Shown here in pieces: positions 28,794-35,812 of a DNA stretch of 64,000 nucleotides. Each line of letters begins with the position of its first letter. Within the stretch, counting starts at the first letter, position 1. The notes below the pieces were generated by a model. The model was not told the origin of the DNA, ran no database searches, and saw nothing but the letters and a program-made list of their open reading frames with translations. The position numbers were made by a program, and so were the translations under genes. The stretch comes from an uncultured Clostridia bacterium (lineage in GTDB: Bacteria; Bacillota; Clostridia; Christensenellales; Borkfalkiaceae): contig CANQKF010000002.1 in NCBI GenBank assembly GCA_947624445.1, positions 62,001-126,000 of the forward strand. The letters are read 5' to 3'.

Positions 28794-28838
28794 CTTTTCC
28801 CGACGGCAAACGCAAAAAATAACGCAAAAATGCAACGC

Positions 28839-28864
28839 AAAACGCCGCGGCAACCGCCGCGGCG
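28839..28864 (-). terminator. Minus-strand terminator after the 50-residue gene
   Basis: A perfect 9-bp stem (CGCCGCGGC/GCCGCGGCG) around a 4-nt loop, followed by TTTT when read on the minus strand. A second minus-strand hairpin, TTTTGGTG with CACCAAAA, lies at about 28892-28914. Confidence 0.75.
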
Positions 28865-28922
28865 CTCTACATCTTCGGTTCATTTTGGTGTGCCGAGCAC
28901 CAAAAGGCGCAGCCTGCGCCCT

Positions 28923-29075
28923 TCAGGGCTCCGATTCATAGTGGCATCCGGAATATTGCGCGGGCGGCATCGCCTCGCCTTCGCCGACATAGATCGTATT
29001 CACAGTCCTTCCGTCGCGGTCGATGAGCCGATAAGCGCCCGTCTTGGGGCATACATCTCCGGAATTCAGTCGCAT
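28923..29075 (-). CDS. Small 50-residue protein, YjzC-like in layout
   Basis: This short gene was found on the minus strand of what looks like an intergenic gap. ATCGGAGGTG sits 6 bp before the ATG, the best ribosome-binding site of the neighbourhood. The product begins MRLNSGDVCPKTGAYRLID and ends in GCHYESEP. The GD-x-CPKTG-x-Y start, and a glycine-rich middle, recall the small YjzC-like Bacillota proteins, but I am not certain of the family. It lies 51 bp behind the aldo/keto reductase on the same strand, probably in its operon, and ends before two hairpins. Confidence 0.75.
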   Translation of the reverse strand: MRLNSGDVCPKTGAYRLIDRDGRTVNTIYVGEGEAMPPAQYSGCHYESEP

Positions 29076-29126
29076 AAATTCACCTCCGATACCCACAGTA
29101 TGTGCGCGGATGCGGAGGTTATGCGC

Positions 29127-30194
29127 TCAATTTTCCCCGCGGCAGATGTGCTCGATCTCCTCGAGCTCCTCCTCGGAGAAGCAGGGATCGACGCGCAGAT
29201 TGTCGAGGATCTGCGCGGAGGAAGAGGCGCCCACGATGACGCTCGTCACCGCGCTGTCTTTGAGCACCCACGAGAGGGCGAGTTCGGGAAGCGTCTGCCC
29301 GCGGCGGACGGCGACGTCGTGCAGGGCGGCGAGTTTGTTCAGGAGGGCGTCCGTGAGGCGCTCCTCCTTGAGCGTGAAACTCTTGCGCATGCGGCTGTCC
29401 GTGGGGATCCCGCCGCGGTACCGCTCGGTGAGCAGCCCCTGCGCGAGGGGGGAATAGGCGATGATCCCGAAGCCCTGCGCCGCGGCATAGTCTTTGAGGC
29501 CGTCCTCTTCGATCGTGCGGTCGAGGAGGTTGTAGCACACCTGGTTGAGCACGAAGGGCGTGCGGAGTTCGCGGAACACGGCGACGGCCGCCTCCGTCTG
29601 GGCGCGGTTGTAGTTGGAGATCCCGATATAGAGCGCCTTGCCCTGTTCGACGAAGCGGTGCAGGGCATAGCAGGTCTCCTCGATGGGCGTCTCGGGCGCG
29701 GGACGGTGGTGATAAAAGATATCCACATAGTCGAGCCCCATGCGCTTCAAGCTCTGGTCGAGGGAGGCGGTGAGGTATTTTTTGCTGCCGCCGTCGCCGT
29801 AGGGGCCCTTCCACATGCCGAAGCCCGCCTTGGTGGAGATGCAGAGCTCGTCGCGGTATCCCGCGAGATTTTCGCGCAGGATGCGGCCGAAGTTCTCCTC
29901 CGCGGCGCCGCCCCGCGGGCCGTAGTTGTTGGCGAGATCGAAGTGGCACACGCCGTGATCGAAGGCGGTGAGCACCATGTCGCGCATGTTCTCGAAGCTA
30001 TCGAAACTGCCGAAGTTGTGCCAGAGCCCGAGGGAGACCTCGGGAAGTTTCAGCCCGCTCTTGCCCGCGCGGCGGTAGTGAACGGCTTCCTTTTTATAGC
30101 GCATGGGGTCGGGAATGCGCTCCTTGTTCTGCATGAGATGCTTGATCGTGCTTTCGTCGAGCCACTGCCCGCCGAGATATTTCTTGTTTTCCAT
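29127..30194 (-). CDS. Aldo/keto reductase, YghZ-like (L-glyceraldehyde-3-phosphate reductase type)
   Basis: This NADPH-dependent reductase has a TIM-barrel and 355 residues. It shows GLKLPEVSLGLW, the catalytic Asp and Tyr in FDLANNYGPRGGAAEENFG, the Lys in STKAGFGMW, and the His in DIFYHHR. The run KKYLTASLDQSLKRMGLDYVD fits the YghZ group, which reduces L-glyceraldehyde 3-phosphate and methylglyoxal. ATG 30194 follows GGAAGG; it adds about 30 residues to the usual start, and a later start at MRYKKE (about 30104) is possible. It has its own promoter. Confidence 0.88.
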   Translation of the reverse strand: MENKKYLGGQWLDESTIKHLMQNKERIPDPMRYKKEAVHYRRAGKSGLKLPEVSLGLWHNFGSFDSFENMRDMVLTAFDHGVCHFDLANNYGPRGGAAEENFGRILRENLAGYRDELCISTKAGFGMWKGPYGDGGSKKYLTASLDQSLKRMGLDYVDIFYHHRPAPETPIEETCYALHRFVEQGKALYIGISNYNRAQTEAAVAVFRELRTPFVLNQVCYNLLDRTIEEDGLKDYAAAQGFGIIAYSPLAQGLLTERYRGGIPTDSRMRKSFTLKEERLTDALLNKLAALHDVAVRRGQTLPELALSWVLKDSAVTSVIVGASSSAQILDNLRVDPCFSEEELEEIEHICRGEN

Positions 30195-30223
30195 GAGAGA
30201 CCTTCCGTAGTTTTCTACGAGCC

Positions 30224-30252
30224 ATGATAGCACATCCGCTCGGGAAATGCAA
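30224..30252 (-). promoter_or_regulatory. Promoter of the aldo/keto reductase operon
   Basis: On the minus strand, TTGCAT (30247-30252) and TATCAT (30224-30229) with a 17-bp spacer. The spacer is almost identical to that of the promoter at 35337. Confidence 0.75.
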
Positions 30253-30347
30253 GCGTTGGGAAGAAACCCGTGCAACTTTATTTACACGTGAACCAAACGG
30301 CGCGCCGTCCGCATAGGATGATAAAAACAGACGGGGGAAGTCATTCT

Positions 30348-30827
30348 ATGCGGCAAGCGTGCATCAAGACCTGCGAAAGAGAAGTGCGGGAGGCGCGGCT
30401 GCTCGCGCCGCTCTATGCGGGGCGGTGCGGGATCCTCACGGCGACGTTGCAATATGTGTTCCAGACGGTCGTCCTCGGCGGGAGCGGAGAGGGCGAAGCG
30501 GCGCGCAGTCTCGAGCGGCTCGCCGCCGATCGGCTCTACGATCTCGAGAAGCTCGGCGCCCTTCTGAAGTCCCTCGGCGCGGACCCGCTCTTTTCCGCCT
30601 GTCCGCCCTATCCCGTCTCATTTCATACGGCAGCGTATGTCGATTATTCGCGTTCGCTCCCGCAAATGCTCGCCGCCGATCTCCGCCTCGAACGGGAGAT
30701 CCTGCATGCCCTCGACGCCCTCGGCGCCACGCTCGAAGGGGAAGCCGCGGAGACGGCCCGCCGCCTGCACGAGCGCACGCGCGGCTATATCGACCGCCTG
30801 TGCCGCCTCGACGGGCGGGAGGATTAG
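30348..30827 (+). CDS. Ferritin-like domain protein with apparently lost metal ligands
   Basis: The 159-residue, mostly helical protein resembles the clostridial ferritin-like/manganese-catalase-like family: YAGRCGILTATLQYVFQT in helix 1 and LYDLEKLGALLKSLGADPLF in helix 2. In the family, helix 1 normally has an acidic residue where Ile is found (G-E-L-TA becomes G-I-L-TA), and helix 2 has E-M-x-HLE where this protein has DRLYDLE. The diiron or dimanganese site may therefore be lost. GGGGGAAG precedes the ATG. The 3' end overlaps the convergent gene by 4 bp. Confidence 0.6.
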   Translation: MRQACIKTCEREVREARLLAPLYAGRCGILTATLQYVFQTVVLGGSGEGEAARSLERLAADRLYDLEKLGALLKSLGADPLFSACPPYPVSFHTAAYVDYSRSLPQMLAADLRLEREILHALDALGATLEGEAAETARRLHERTRGYIDRLCRLDGRED

Positions 30828-31555
30828 CAGAGGTCGCCGAACTTTTCGGGCATGAATTTCCAATAGCGCACGGGCATGTATCCGCGCATCTGTTTGAGCC
30901 GTTCGCGGGAGGGGATGTTCACGCTCTTATAGTATTTTTTCCAGAGCGCCTGCCATGCCCCTTCATCCGCGGAGAGGGCGACCTCGGCGCGGTCGAGGGG
31001 GGCGAGGAAGGTATGTTCGCCGTCGTAGACCGCCGCCCGTTTGCGCTTGACGTCGTGGATGACGAAGGGGAAGCGGGGCAGCCGCGCGCGGAAGTGGGGC
31101 ACGAGCAGATCGCAGATGTCGTTGTCGGGCGCGATGGGGGCGTACAGCGCCCCGCTGGCGCTCTCGAGAAAGCGCACGAACCCGTGGAAGCGGTGCACTT
31201 CGAATTGCACGCGGCGGATGCAGTCCTCCGCGGCGGCGACGGCGTCCTCGGCGAGCATGGCGCGCACGGGGCATTTGCGCGCCGCGATCAGGCGGAAATA
31301 GTCGAGCGCCACCTTGTCGCGGTCGTCCGCGCCCGAACGCAGGAGAAGATCGAGGTCCTCCATGCACTTGGGGTCGTATCGCAGGAGCCGCTTTTCGGCC
31401 TTTTCCGCGCGCACGGGGTCGGCGTGGACAAACACCGATTGCTCGCCCAGCCCGAGTTGTGCGCTGCGCGAGGAGAGCACGGCTTCGCCGTCGGAATAGG
31501 CGGCGAGAAGGGCCGTGAGGAAGCTCTGTTTGGTACCGTCGTAGAAGTAGATCAT
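30824..31555 (-). CDS. TIGR03915-type putative DNA metabolism protein
   Basis: This 243-residue protein starts MIYFYDGTKQSFLTALLAAY and contains DDRDKVALDYFR and RRVQFEVHRFHGFVRF, then PHFRARLPRFPFVIHD. This fits the TIGR03915/DUF4130 family, always found next to a radical-SAM protein and often a uracil-DNA glycosylase. The biochemical role is unknown. Its ATG overlaps the stop of the radical-SAM gene (ATGA), so the pair is coupled. No glycosylase gene is visible in the window. Confidence 0.88.
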   Translation of the reverse strand: MIYFYDGTKQSFLTALLAAYSDGEAVLSSRSAQLGLGEQSVFVHADPVRAEKAEKRLLRYDPKCMEDLDLLLRSGADDRDKVALDYFRLIAARKCPVRAMLAEDAVAAAEDCIRRVQFEVHRFHGFVRFLESASGALYAPIAPDNDICDLLVPHFRARLPRFPFVIHDVKRKRAAVYDGEHTFLAPLDRAEVALSADEGAWQALWKKYYKSVNIPSRERLKQMRGYMPVRYWKFMPEKFGDLC

Positions 31556-32802
31556 AGTTCGCCCGTGCGTGCGGTCCTTGCCGCTTCGAGTTCGCGGAAG
31601 AGGTCGAGCTGCACGGCGTTTTCCCGCGCCTCGCCCGCCGTGAGCAGCCCGCGGAGCGCCGCGGGGTTCTCGGTGCCGAAAAATTTCCCGTCCGCCGTGA
31701 GGAAGTGCCGCGCCCGTTTGAGGACGACCCGCATCTTCTGAAGGTCCGCAAAGCCGAGCCGCGCATATCTCCGCGCCGAGAGGATCTTCTGCGCGCTCCT
31801 TGCCCCGATCCCGGGCACGCGGAGCAGCATTTCGAGGGGCGCGCGGTTGACTTCGACGGGGAAGAACTGCGGGTTCCGCAGCGCCCACGCGCACTTGGGA
31901 TCGAGCTCGAGAGAGAGATTCCCGTCGTCCTCCACGATCTCCTCCGCCGTAAAACCGTAGAAGCGGAGCAGCCAATCGGCCTGGTAGAGCCTGTGTTCCC
32001 GCATGGGCTTTGCGCCGACGGCGGGCAGCAGGCGATCGTGCACGACGGGCACATAGGAGGAATAATAGACCCGTTTGAGCCCGTTCGCGCGGTAGAGGCT
32101 CTGCGTGAGCCGCAGGATCTGCCCGTCGGGCTCGGGCGAGGCGCCGACGATCATCTGCGTCGTCTGCCCCGCGGGGAGGAAGTAGCCCCGCCGCTTTTCC
32201 GCGCGGAAGGCGAGCGCCTCCCGTTGCAGCTGTTTCATGGGCAGAAGCAGGCTCTCCTTGCTCTTTTGCGGGGCGAGGAGTTTGAGGCTCGCCTCGGAGG
32301 GCAGTTCGATGTTGTAGCTCATGCGGTCGGCGTACTGCGCCGCCTCGCGCGCGAGCAGGGGGTCGGCATGGGGGATGCCCTTCACGTGGATGTATCCGTG
32401 AAATCCGTATTCGGTGCGCAGCAGTTTCACGGTGCGGACAAGCTGTTCCATCGCGTAGTCGGGGGACTTCACGACGGCGGAGGAGAGGAAGAGCCCCTCG
32501 ATGTAGTTCCGCTTGTAGAAATCCATCACGAGGGTGCAGATCTCCTCGGGGGTCGCCGTCGCCCGCGGAACGTCGGCGTCCGCGCGGGACATGCAGTATT
32601 TGCAGCGGAAAATGCAGTCGTTGGAGAGCAGGATCTTGAGCAGGGAGATGCACCTGCCGTCGGGCGTGAAGGAGTGGCAGCAGCCCGCGGCATAGCCGTT
32701 CCCGATCCCGCCCTCGTTTTTGCGCTTGCTCCCCGAGGAGGAGCAGGAGACGTCGTATTTCGCGCTCTCGGTGAGAATTTGCAGTTTTTCTTCGGAGATC
32801 AT
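31552..32802 (-). CDS. Putative DNA modification/repair radical-SAM protein (TIGR03916-type)
   Basis: This 416-residue protein has the radical-SAM motif CIFRCKYC (CxxxCxxC) near residue 62, an N-terminal start KLQILTESAKYDVSCSSSGS typical of the family, and a C-terminal helix-hairpin-helix (LLRVPGIGARSAQKIL, near 328), which suggests nucleic-acid binding. It is coupled with the DUF4130-type gene. The substrate is unknown. Its start is 200 bp from the divergent response regulator. Confidence 0.9.
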   Translation of the reverse strand: MISEEKLQILTESAKYDVSCSSSGSKRKNEGGIGNGYAAGCCHSFTPDGRCISLLKILLSNDCIFRCKYCMSRADADVPRATATPEEICTLVMDFYKRNYIEGLFLSSAVVKSPDYAMEQLVRTVKLLRTEYGFHGYIHVKGIPHADPLLAREAAQYADRMSYNIELPSEASLKLLAPQKSKESLLLPMKQLQREALAFRAEKRRGYFLPAGQTTQMIVGASPEPDGQILRLTQSLYRANGLKRVYYSSYVPVVHDRLLPAVGAKPMREHRLYQADWLLRFYGFTAEEIVEDDGNLSLELDPKCAWALRNPQFFPVEVNRAPLEMLLRVPGIGARSAQKILSARRYARLGFADLQKMRVVLKRARHFLTADGKFFGTENPAALRGLLTAGEARENAVQLDLFRELEAARTARTGEL

Positions 32803-32896
32803 CGCCTTCCTCCCGTTTTCTCCATTATACGCCCGTTCCGCGGAAAAGTCAAACGTTTGTTCCTGATTTTATGAACTTTTGTTTGAGTAATTTTTC

Positions 32897-32925
32897 TTGC
32901 ATTTTCCGATGAAATATGATATACT
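32897..32925 (+). promoter_or_regulatory. Promoter of the two-component operon
   Basis: TTGCAT (32897-32902) and TATACT (32920-32925) with a 17-bp spacer; the -35 is extended as CTTGCATTTTCC. Confidence 0.8.
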
Positions 32926-33006
32926 GTATGCGGAAGCCTTTCGGGGAACCTTTTTCCCGCGTTTGCGGGTGGGCGGAGGGCACATTCTTGGAGCTCGGAG
33001 GAAATG

Positions 33007-33669
33007 ATGAAGATTCTGATCGTAGACGATGAAGAAATGATCCGCAAAGTTCTGCGCGAATACGTGGAGTTCGAGGGCGGAGAGGCGGACGAAGCGGAGG
33101 ACGGCATGGAGGCGGTGCGGATGTGCCGCGAGACGGAGTACGACGTCGTGCTCATGGACATCATGATGCCCAAGCTCGACGGGTTTTCCGCCGTCAAGGA
33201 GCTGCGCAAGTTCTCCACAGTGCCCGTGATCATGCTCTCCGCGCGCGGCGAGGAATACGATAAACTCTTCGGCTTCGAGATCGGCTCGGACGACTACGTG
33301 ACCAAGCCCTTCTCGCCCAAGGAAGTCATGGCGCGCATCCATGCCGTCGTGCGGCGCGGAAAGACGGTCCCGAGCGGGGAGATCTATGAATTCGAGGGGC
33401 TCAAGATCGACGTCACGGGGCGCAACGTGTATGTGGACGGCGAAAAGGCCGATCTTACGCCCAAGGAATACGAACTGCTCTTCTATTTCGTGCAGAACGC
33501 GGGCGTCGCGCTCACGCGGGAGCGCCTGCTCAACAAGGTCTGGGGCTACGATTTCTACGGCGACGACCGCACGGTGGATACGCATGTGAAGATGCTCCGC
33601 AGCAACCTGAAACAATACAGAAAATACATCGTGACCCTGCGCGGGCTCGGCTATAAGTTCGAGGTCTGA
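33007..33669 (+). CDS. OmpR/PhoB-family response regulator
   Basis: The 220-residue regulator has a receiver domain with the acidic pocket DDEE, phosphoacceptor Asp in VVLMDIMMP (about residue 52), Thr/Ser in IMLSARGEEY, and Lys in DDYVTKPF. The C-terminal winged-helix domain ends RTVDTHVKMLRSNLKQYRKYIVTLRGLGYKFEV (positions about 188-220). GGAGG lies 5 bp before ATG 33007; the ATG at 33004 is also in frame but too close. The kinase gene follows after 4 bp. The signal sensed is unknown. Confidence 0.95.
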   Translation: MKILIVDDEEMIRKVLREYVEFEGGEADEAEDGMEAVRMCRETEYDVVLMDIMMPKLDGFSAVKELRKFSTVPVIMLSARGEEYDKLFGFEIGSDDYVTKPFSPKEVMARIHAVVRRGKTVPSGEIYEFEGLKIDVTGRNVYVDGEKADLTPKEYELLFYFVQNAGVALTRERLLNKVWGYDFYGDDRTVDTHVKMLRSNLKQYRKYIVTLRGLGYKFEV

Positions 33670-33673
33670 CCGC

Positions 33674-35098
33674 ATGCCCGAGAGCGCGCGTCGGAAAAAA
33701 ACACGGACGGCGCAGAGCCTGAATTTCGTTCTTTGGTTTGCGTTCAGCGTCTTTGCGCTCGTCATCGTCATATTGTATGTCGCGGTGCAGAGCCTGCTCA
33801 TCGGCACCTTCTACCGCAGGCAGGAAGTGAGCACCATGCAGGACGCCGCGATCGGATTCATGGCGGCGCTCGGCGAGGACAGCACGCCGACGTCCGTCCG
33901 CAGGGCAAAGCGGACGACGGAGTCGCGCTACGGCGTCACGGTCCTGCTCATCGACCGCACCGACGGCACCGATCTTCTCGACGAGACGGACGGAACGAGG
34001 TATCCTTCGATCGCCGAGCGGCTCGGCAATCTCTTTTCGCAGGGGCGGGGGGAGTATGTCCTCATCTCCAATTCGAACGAACTCGGCTACGGGCGGCGCG
34101 TGACGTGGGCGGGGACGGACTGTTTTGTCTATGTCGCCACTTCGGTCGCCCGCCTCACCGCCATGGAGCACGGTTTGAAGTGGCTGTCGCTTGCGACGGC
34201 GGTCTTTTCCGTCGTGCTCGCCTTCCTCGCGAGCGGGTTCGTCGCCATGCTCATCACCAAGCCCGTCACGGAAGTCACCCAGCAGGCGAAGGAGCTTGCG
34301 AGCGGGCACTACGATTTCACCGTGAAGCGGGATTACTTCTGCACGGAGATCTCCGAGCTCGCCGACGCGCTCGACTACGCGCGGCAAGAGGTCTCCAAGG
34401 CGGACGCCATGCAGCGGGAGCTCATCGCGAACGTCTCGCACGACTTCAAGACGCCGCTCACCATGATCAAGGGCTACGCCTCGATGATCCTCGAGATCTC
34501 GGGGGACGATAAAGAAAAACGCGAACAGCATGCCCGCGTCATCATCGAGGAGAGCGACCACCTGACGGCGCTCGTCGAGGACCTGCTCGACCTCTCCAAA
34601 CTGCGTGCGGGCGTGGGGGCGCATGCGCCCGCCACCTTCAACCTCTCCGAGTCGGTCTACAAGATCGCCGCGCGCTTCGATTATCTCGTCGAGACGCAGG
34701 GCTACCGCTTCGAGACCGAGATCGAGGAGGACCTCTATGCCTATGCCGACCGCGGGCGCATCGAGCAGGTCATCTACAACCTCCTCGGCAACGCCGCCAA
34801 CTACACGGGCGAGGACAAGCGGGTCCTCATCCGCCTGTTCGCGACGGAGAAGGGGACCCGCCTCGAGGTCGAGGATACGGGCAAGGGCATCCCCGCGGAG
34901 GAGATCGATACGATCTGGGACCGCTACTACCGCGCGCAGAACACGCACAAGCGGCCCGCGCAGGGCACGGGGCTGGGGCTCTCGATCGTCAAGAACATCC
35001 TCTCCGTGCAGGGCTGTCCCTTCGGCGTGACTTCGCAGGTGGGCAAGGGGAGCTGTTTCTGGGTGGAATTTCCCGCCCCGCCCGATGAGATCGCGTAG
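33674..35098 (+). CDS. Sensor histidine kinase
   Basis: This 474-residue membrane kinase has two membrane helices (about 14-42 and 168-198) that frame a sensor domain of about 125 residues. A HAMP linker follows, then the H box NVSHDFKTPLTMIKGYASMI with the phospho-His, the N box IYNLLGNAANYTG, and the G boxes VEDTGKGIP and GTGLGLSIVKNI. It partners the response regulator immediately upstream. The extracytoplasmic domain has no family I recognise. Confidence 0.95.
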   Translation: MPESARRKKTRTAQSLNFVLWFAFSVFALVIVILYVAVQSLLIGTFYRRQEVSTMQDAAIGFMAALGEDSTPTSVRRAKRTTESRYGVTVLLIDRTDGTDLLDETDGTRYPSIAERLGNLFSQGRGEYVLISNSNELGYGRRVTWAGTDCFVYVATSVARLTAMEHGLKWLSLATAVFSVVLAFLASGFVAMLITKPVTEVTQQAKELASGHYDFTVKRDYFCTEISELADALDYARQEVSKADAMQRELIANVSHDFKTPLTMIKGYASMILEISGDDKEKREQHARVIIEESDHLTALVEDLLDLSKLRAGVGAHAPATFNLSESVYKIAARFDYLVETQGYRFETEIEEDLYAYADRGRIEQVIYNLLGNAANYTGEDKRVLIRLFATEKGTRLEVEDTGKGIPAEEIDTIWDRYYRAQNTHKRPAQGTGLGLSIVKNILSVQGCPFGVTSQVGKGSCFWVEFPAPPDEIA

Positions 35099-35180
35099 CC
35101 CCGCACAGGGTCCGCGTCGAAGGGGGCGGCGGAACGCAGAATATGCGGCGGCAATTCGGGAATTTTTTTGCGATTTCCCG

Positions 35181-35209
35181 TTGACAAATGCGTTCGCTTC
35201 GTGTATAAT
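35181..35209 (+). promoter_or_regulatory. Consensus promoter of a candidate small RNA
   Basis: TTGACA (35181-35186) and TATAAT (35204-35209), both perfect, with a 17-bp spacer. No protein gene with a good start site follows within the first unit. Confidence 0.85.
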
Positions 35210-35215
35210 ACCTTT

Positions 35216-35324
35216 ATCCCCCGCGGGGGCAAACATCGTGAAAGCGGCAGATCCGCATTGGGGAGCGGATGGGCTGAAAGAGTTGAGGGCGGTTTCGCAG
35301 GAATGCGGAAGCGCCCGCTTTTTT
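35216..35324 (+). ncRNA. Candidate small RNA of about 110 nt
   Basis: A perfect promoter and a strong terminator bracket this segment. Visible stems are CCCCCGCGGGGG near the 5' end (35218-35229), ATCCGC/GCGGAT (about 35250-35269), and the terminator GGGCG-G-TTTCGCA with TGCGGAA-G-CGCCC (35287-35316), followed by GCTTTTTT. A weak GTG reading frame crosses it but continues through the terminator and the next promoter, and I do not believe it. It does not match 4.5S SRP RNA (no GGAAGGAAGCAG), 6S RNA or tmRNA. Confidence 0.6.
35287..35324 (+). terminator. Terminator of the candidate small RNA
   Basis: A 12-bp stem with one G-T pair and a GGAA loop, followed by six T. Confidence 0.85.
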
Positions 35325-35336
35325 GCCTTGAAACGC

Positions 35337-35365
35337 TTGCATTTTCCGCGCGGATGTGCTATACT
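35337..35365 (+). promoter_or_regulatory. Promoter of the hydrogenase-regulator operon
   Basis: TTGCAT (35337-35342) and TATACT (35360-35365), 17-bp spacer with TGTG just before the -10. Start of transcription is expected near 35372. Confidence 0.8.
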
Positions 35366-35371
35366 GGTCGT

Positions 35372-35476
35372 ACCTGAACGGAAAGGGGACTGACCGCAAA
35401 GGGCAAACCGAGAGACCGCGGCGCCGCAGTGCGCCTTGCTCCCTTTGTCCTTTTTTGCGGCAAAGGGAGATTTTTT
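35372..35476 (+). promoter_or_regulatory. Attenuator-like leader before the hydrogenase regulator
   Basis: CTCCCTTTG (35439-35447) and CAAAGGGAG (35461-35469) form a perfect 9-bp stem followed by ATTTTTT and the start codon, a terminator that abuts the gene. The same CCCTTTG can instead pair with CAAAGGG at 35397-35403, extended by CAA/TTG and stacked on a GGCGC/GCGCC hairpin (35420-35435). The two folds exclude each other. The segment ACCGAGAGACCGC inside the alternative fold is unpaired. This is the layout of a riboswitch or protein-bound attenuator; I do not recognise the aptamer. Confidence 0.65.
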
Positions 35477-35773
35477 ATGGAAAAGAACATGCTGGATAGT
35501 GCGAACCGCTATGTCGCGCCCGCGGGGGAGACAAAGCGCCTCGCCGTCCTCTCGGTCATCGTGGAGGACCTTGCGCGCGCGGCGGAAGTCAACGCCCTGC
35601 TCTCGGAATTCGGGACGTACATCGTCGGCAGAATGGGGATCCCCTACCGCGAGCGTGGGGTCTCGGTCATCTGCGTCGTGCTCGACGCTCCGCCCGCCGC
35701 CGTCAACGCGCTCACGGGCAAACTCGGCGCGCTCCACGGCGTCACGGCCAAGACGCTTTTCAGTAAATTTTAA
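35477..35773 (+). CDS. TM1266-type iron-only hydrogenase system regulator
   Basis: This 98-residue protein has an ACT-like fold: LAVLSVIVEDLARAAEVNALLSEFG, then YIVGRMGIPYRERGVSVICVVLDAP. The central GRMGIPY motif is diagnostic of the TM1266-like family that accompanies [FeFe]-hydrogenase genes and is predicted to regulate them. Its ligand is unknown. It starts right after a terminator-like hairpin, and the substrate-binding protein of an ABC importer follows after 39 bp. An iron-only hydrogenase lies 3.4 kb downstream. Confidence 0.9.
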   Translation: MEKNMLDSANRYVAPAGETKRLAVLSVIVEDLARAAEVNALLSEFGTYIVGRMGIPYRERGVSVICVVLDAPPAAVNALTGKLGALHGVTAKTLFSKF

Positions 35774-35812
35774 GGTATGGACAAAATAATCGACTACAGG
35801 AGGTCACTTATT

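Noticed and set aside
35216-35324. 4.5S SRP RNA or 6S RNA
   Set aside because: The SRP GGAAGGAAGCAG core is absent and the fold has no closing 5'-3' stem expected for 6S RNA.
35400-35440. T-box leader
   Set aside because: There is no T-box GGTGGNACCGCG sequence and no specifier stem; the gene is not an amino-acid gene.
35396-35470. Cyclic-di-GMP (GEMM) riboswitch, because of GCAAAGGGCAAACC
   Set aside because: That string matches the first strand of the aptamer, but the following hairpin and the GACGCAAAGC strand are missing. The segment is better explained by the attenuator pairing.
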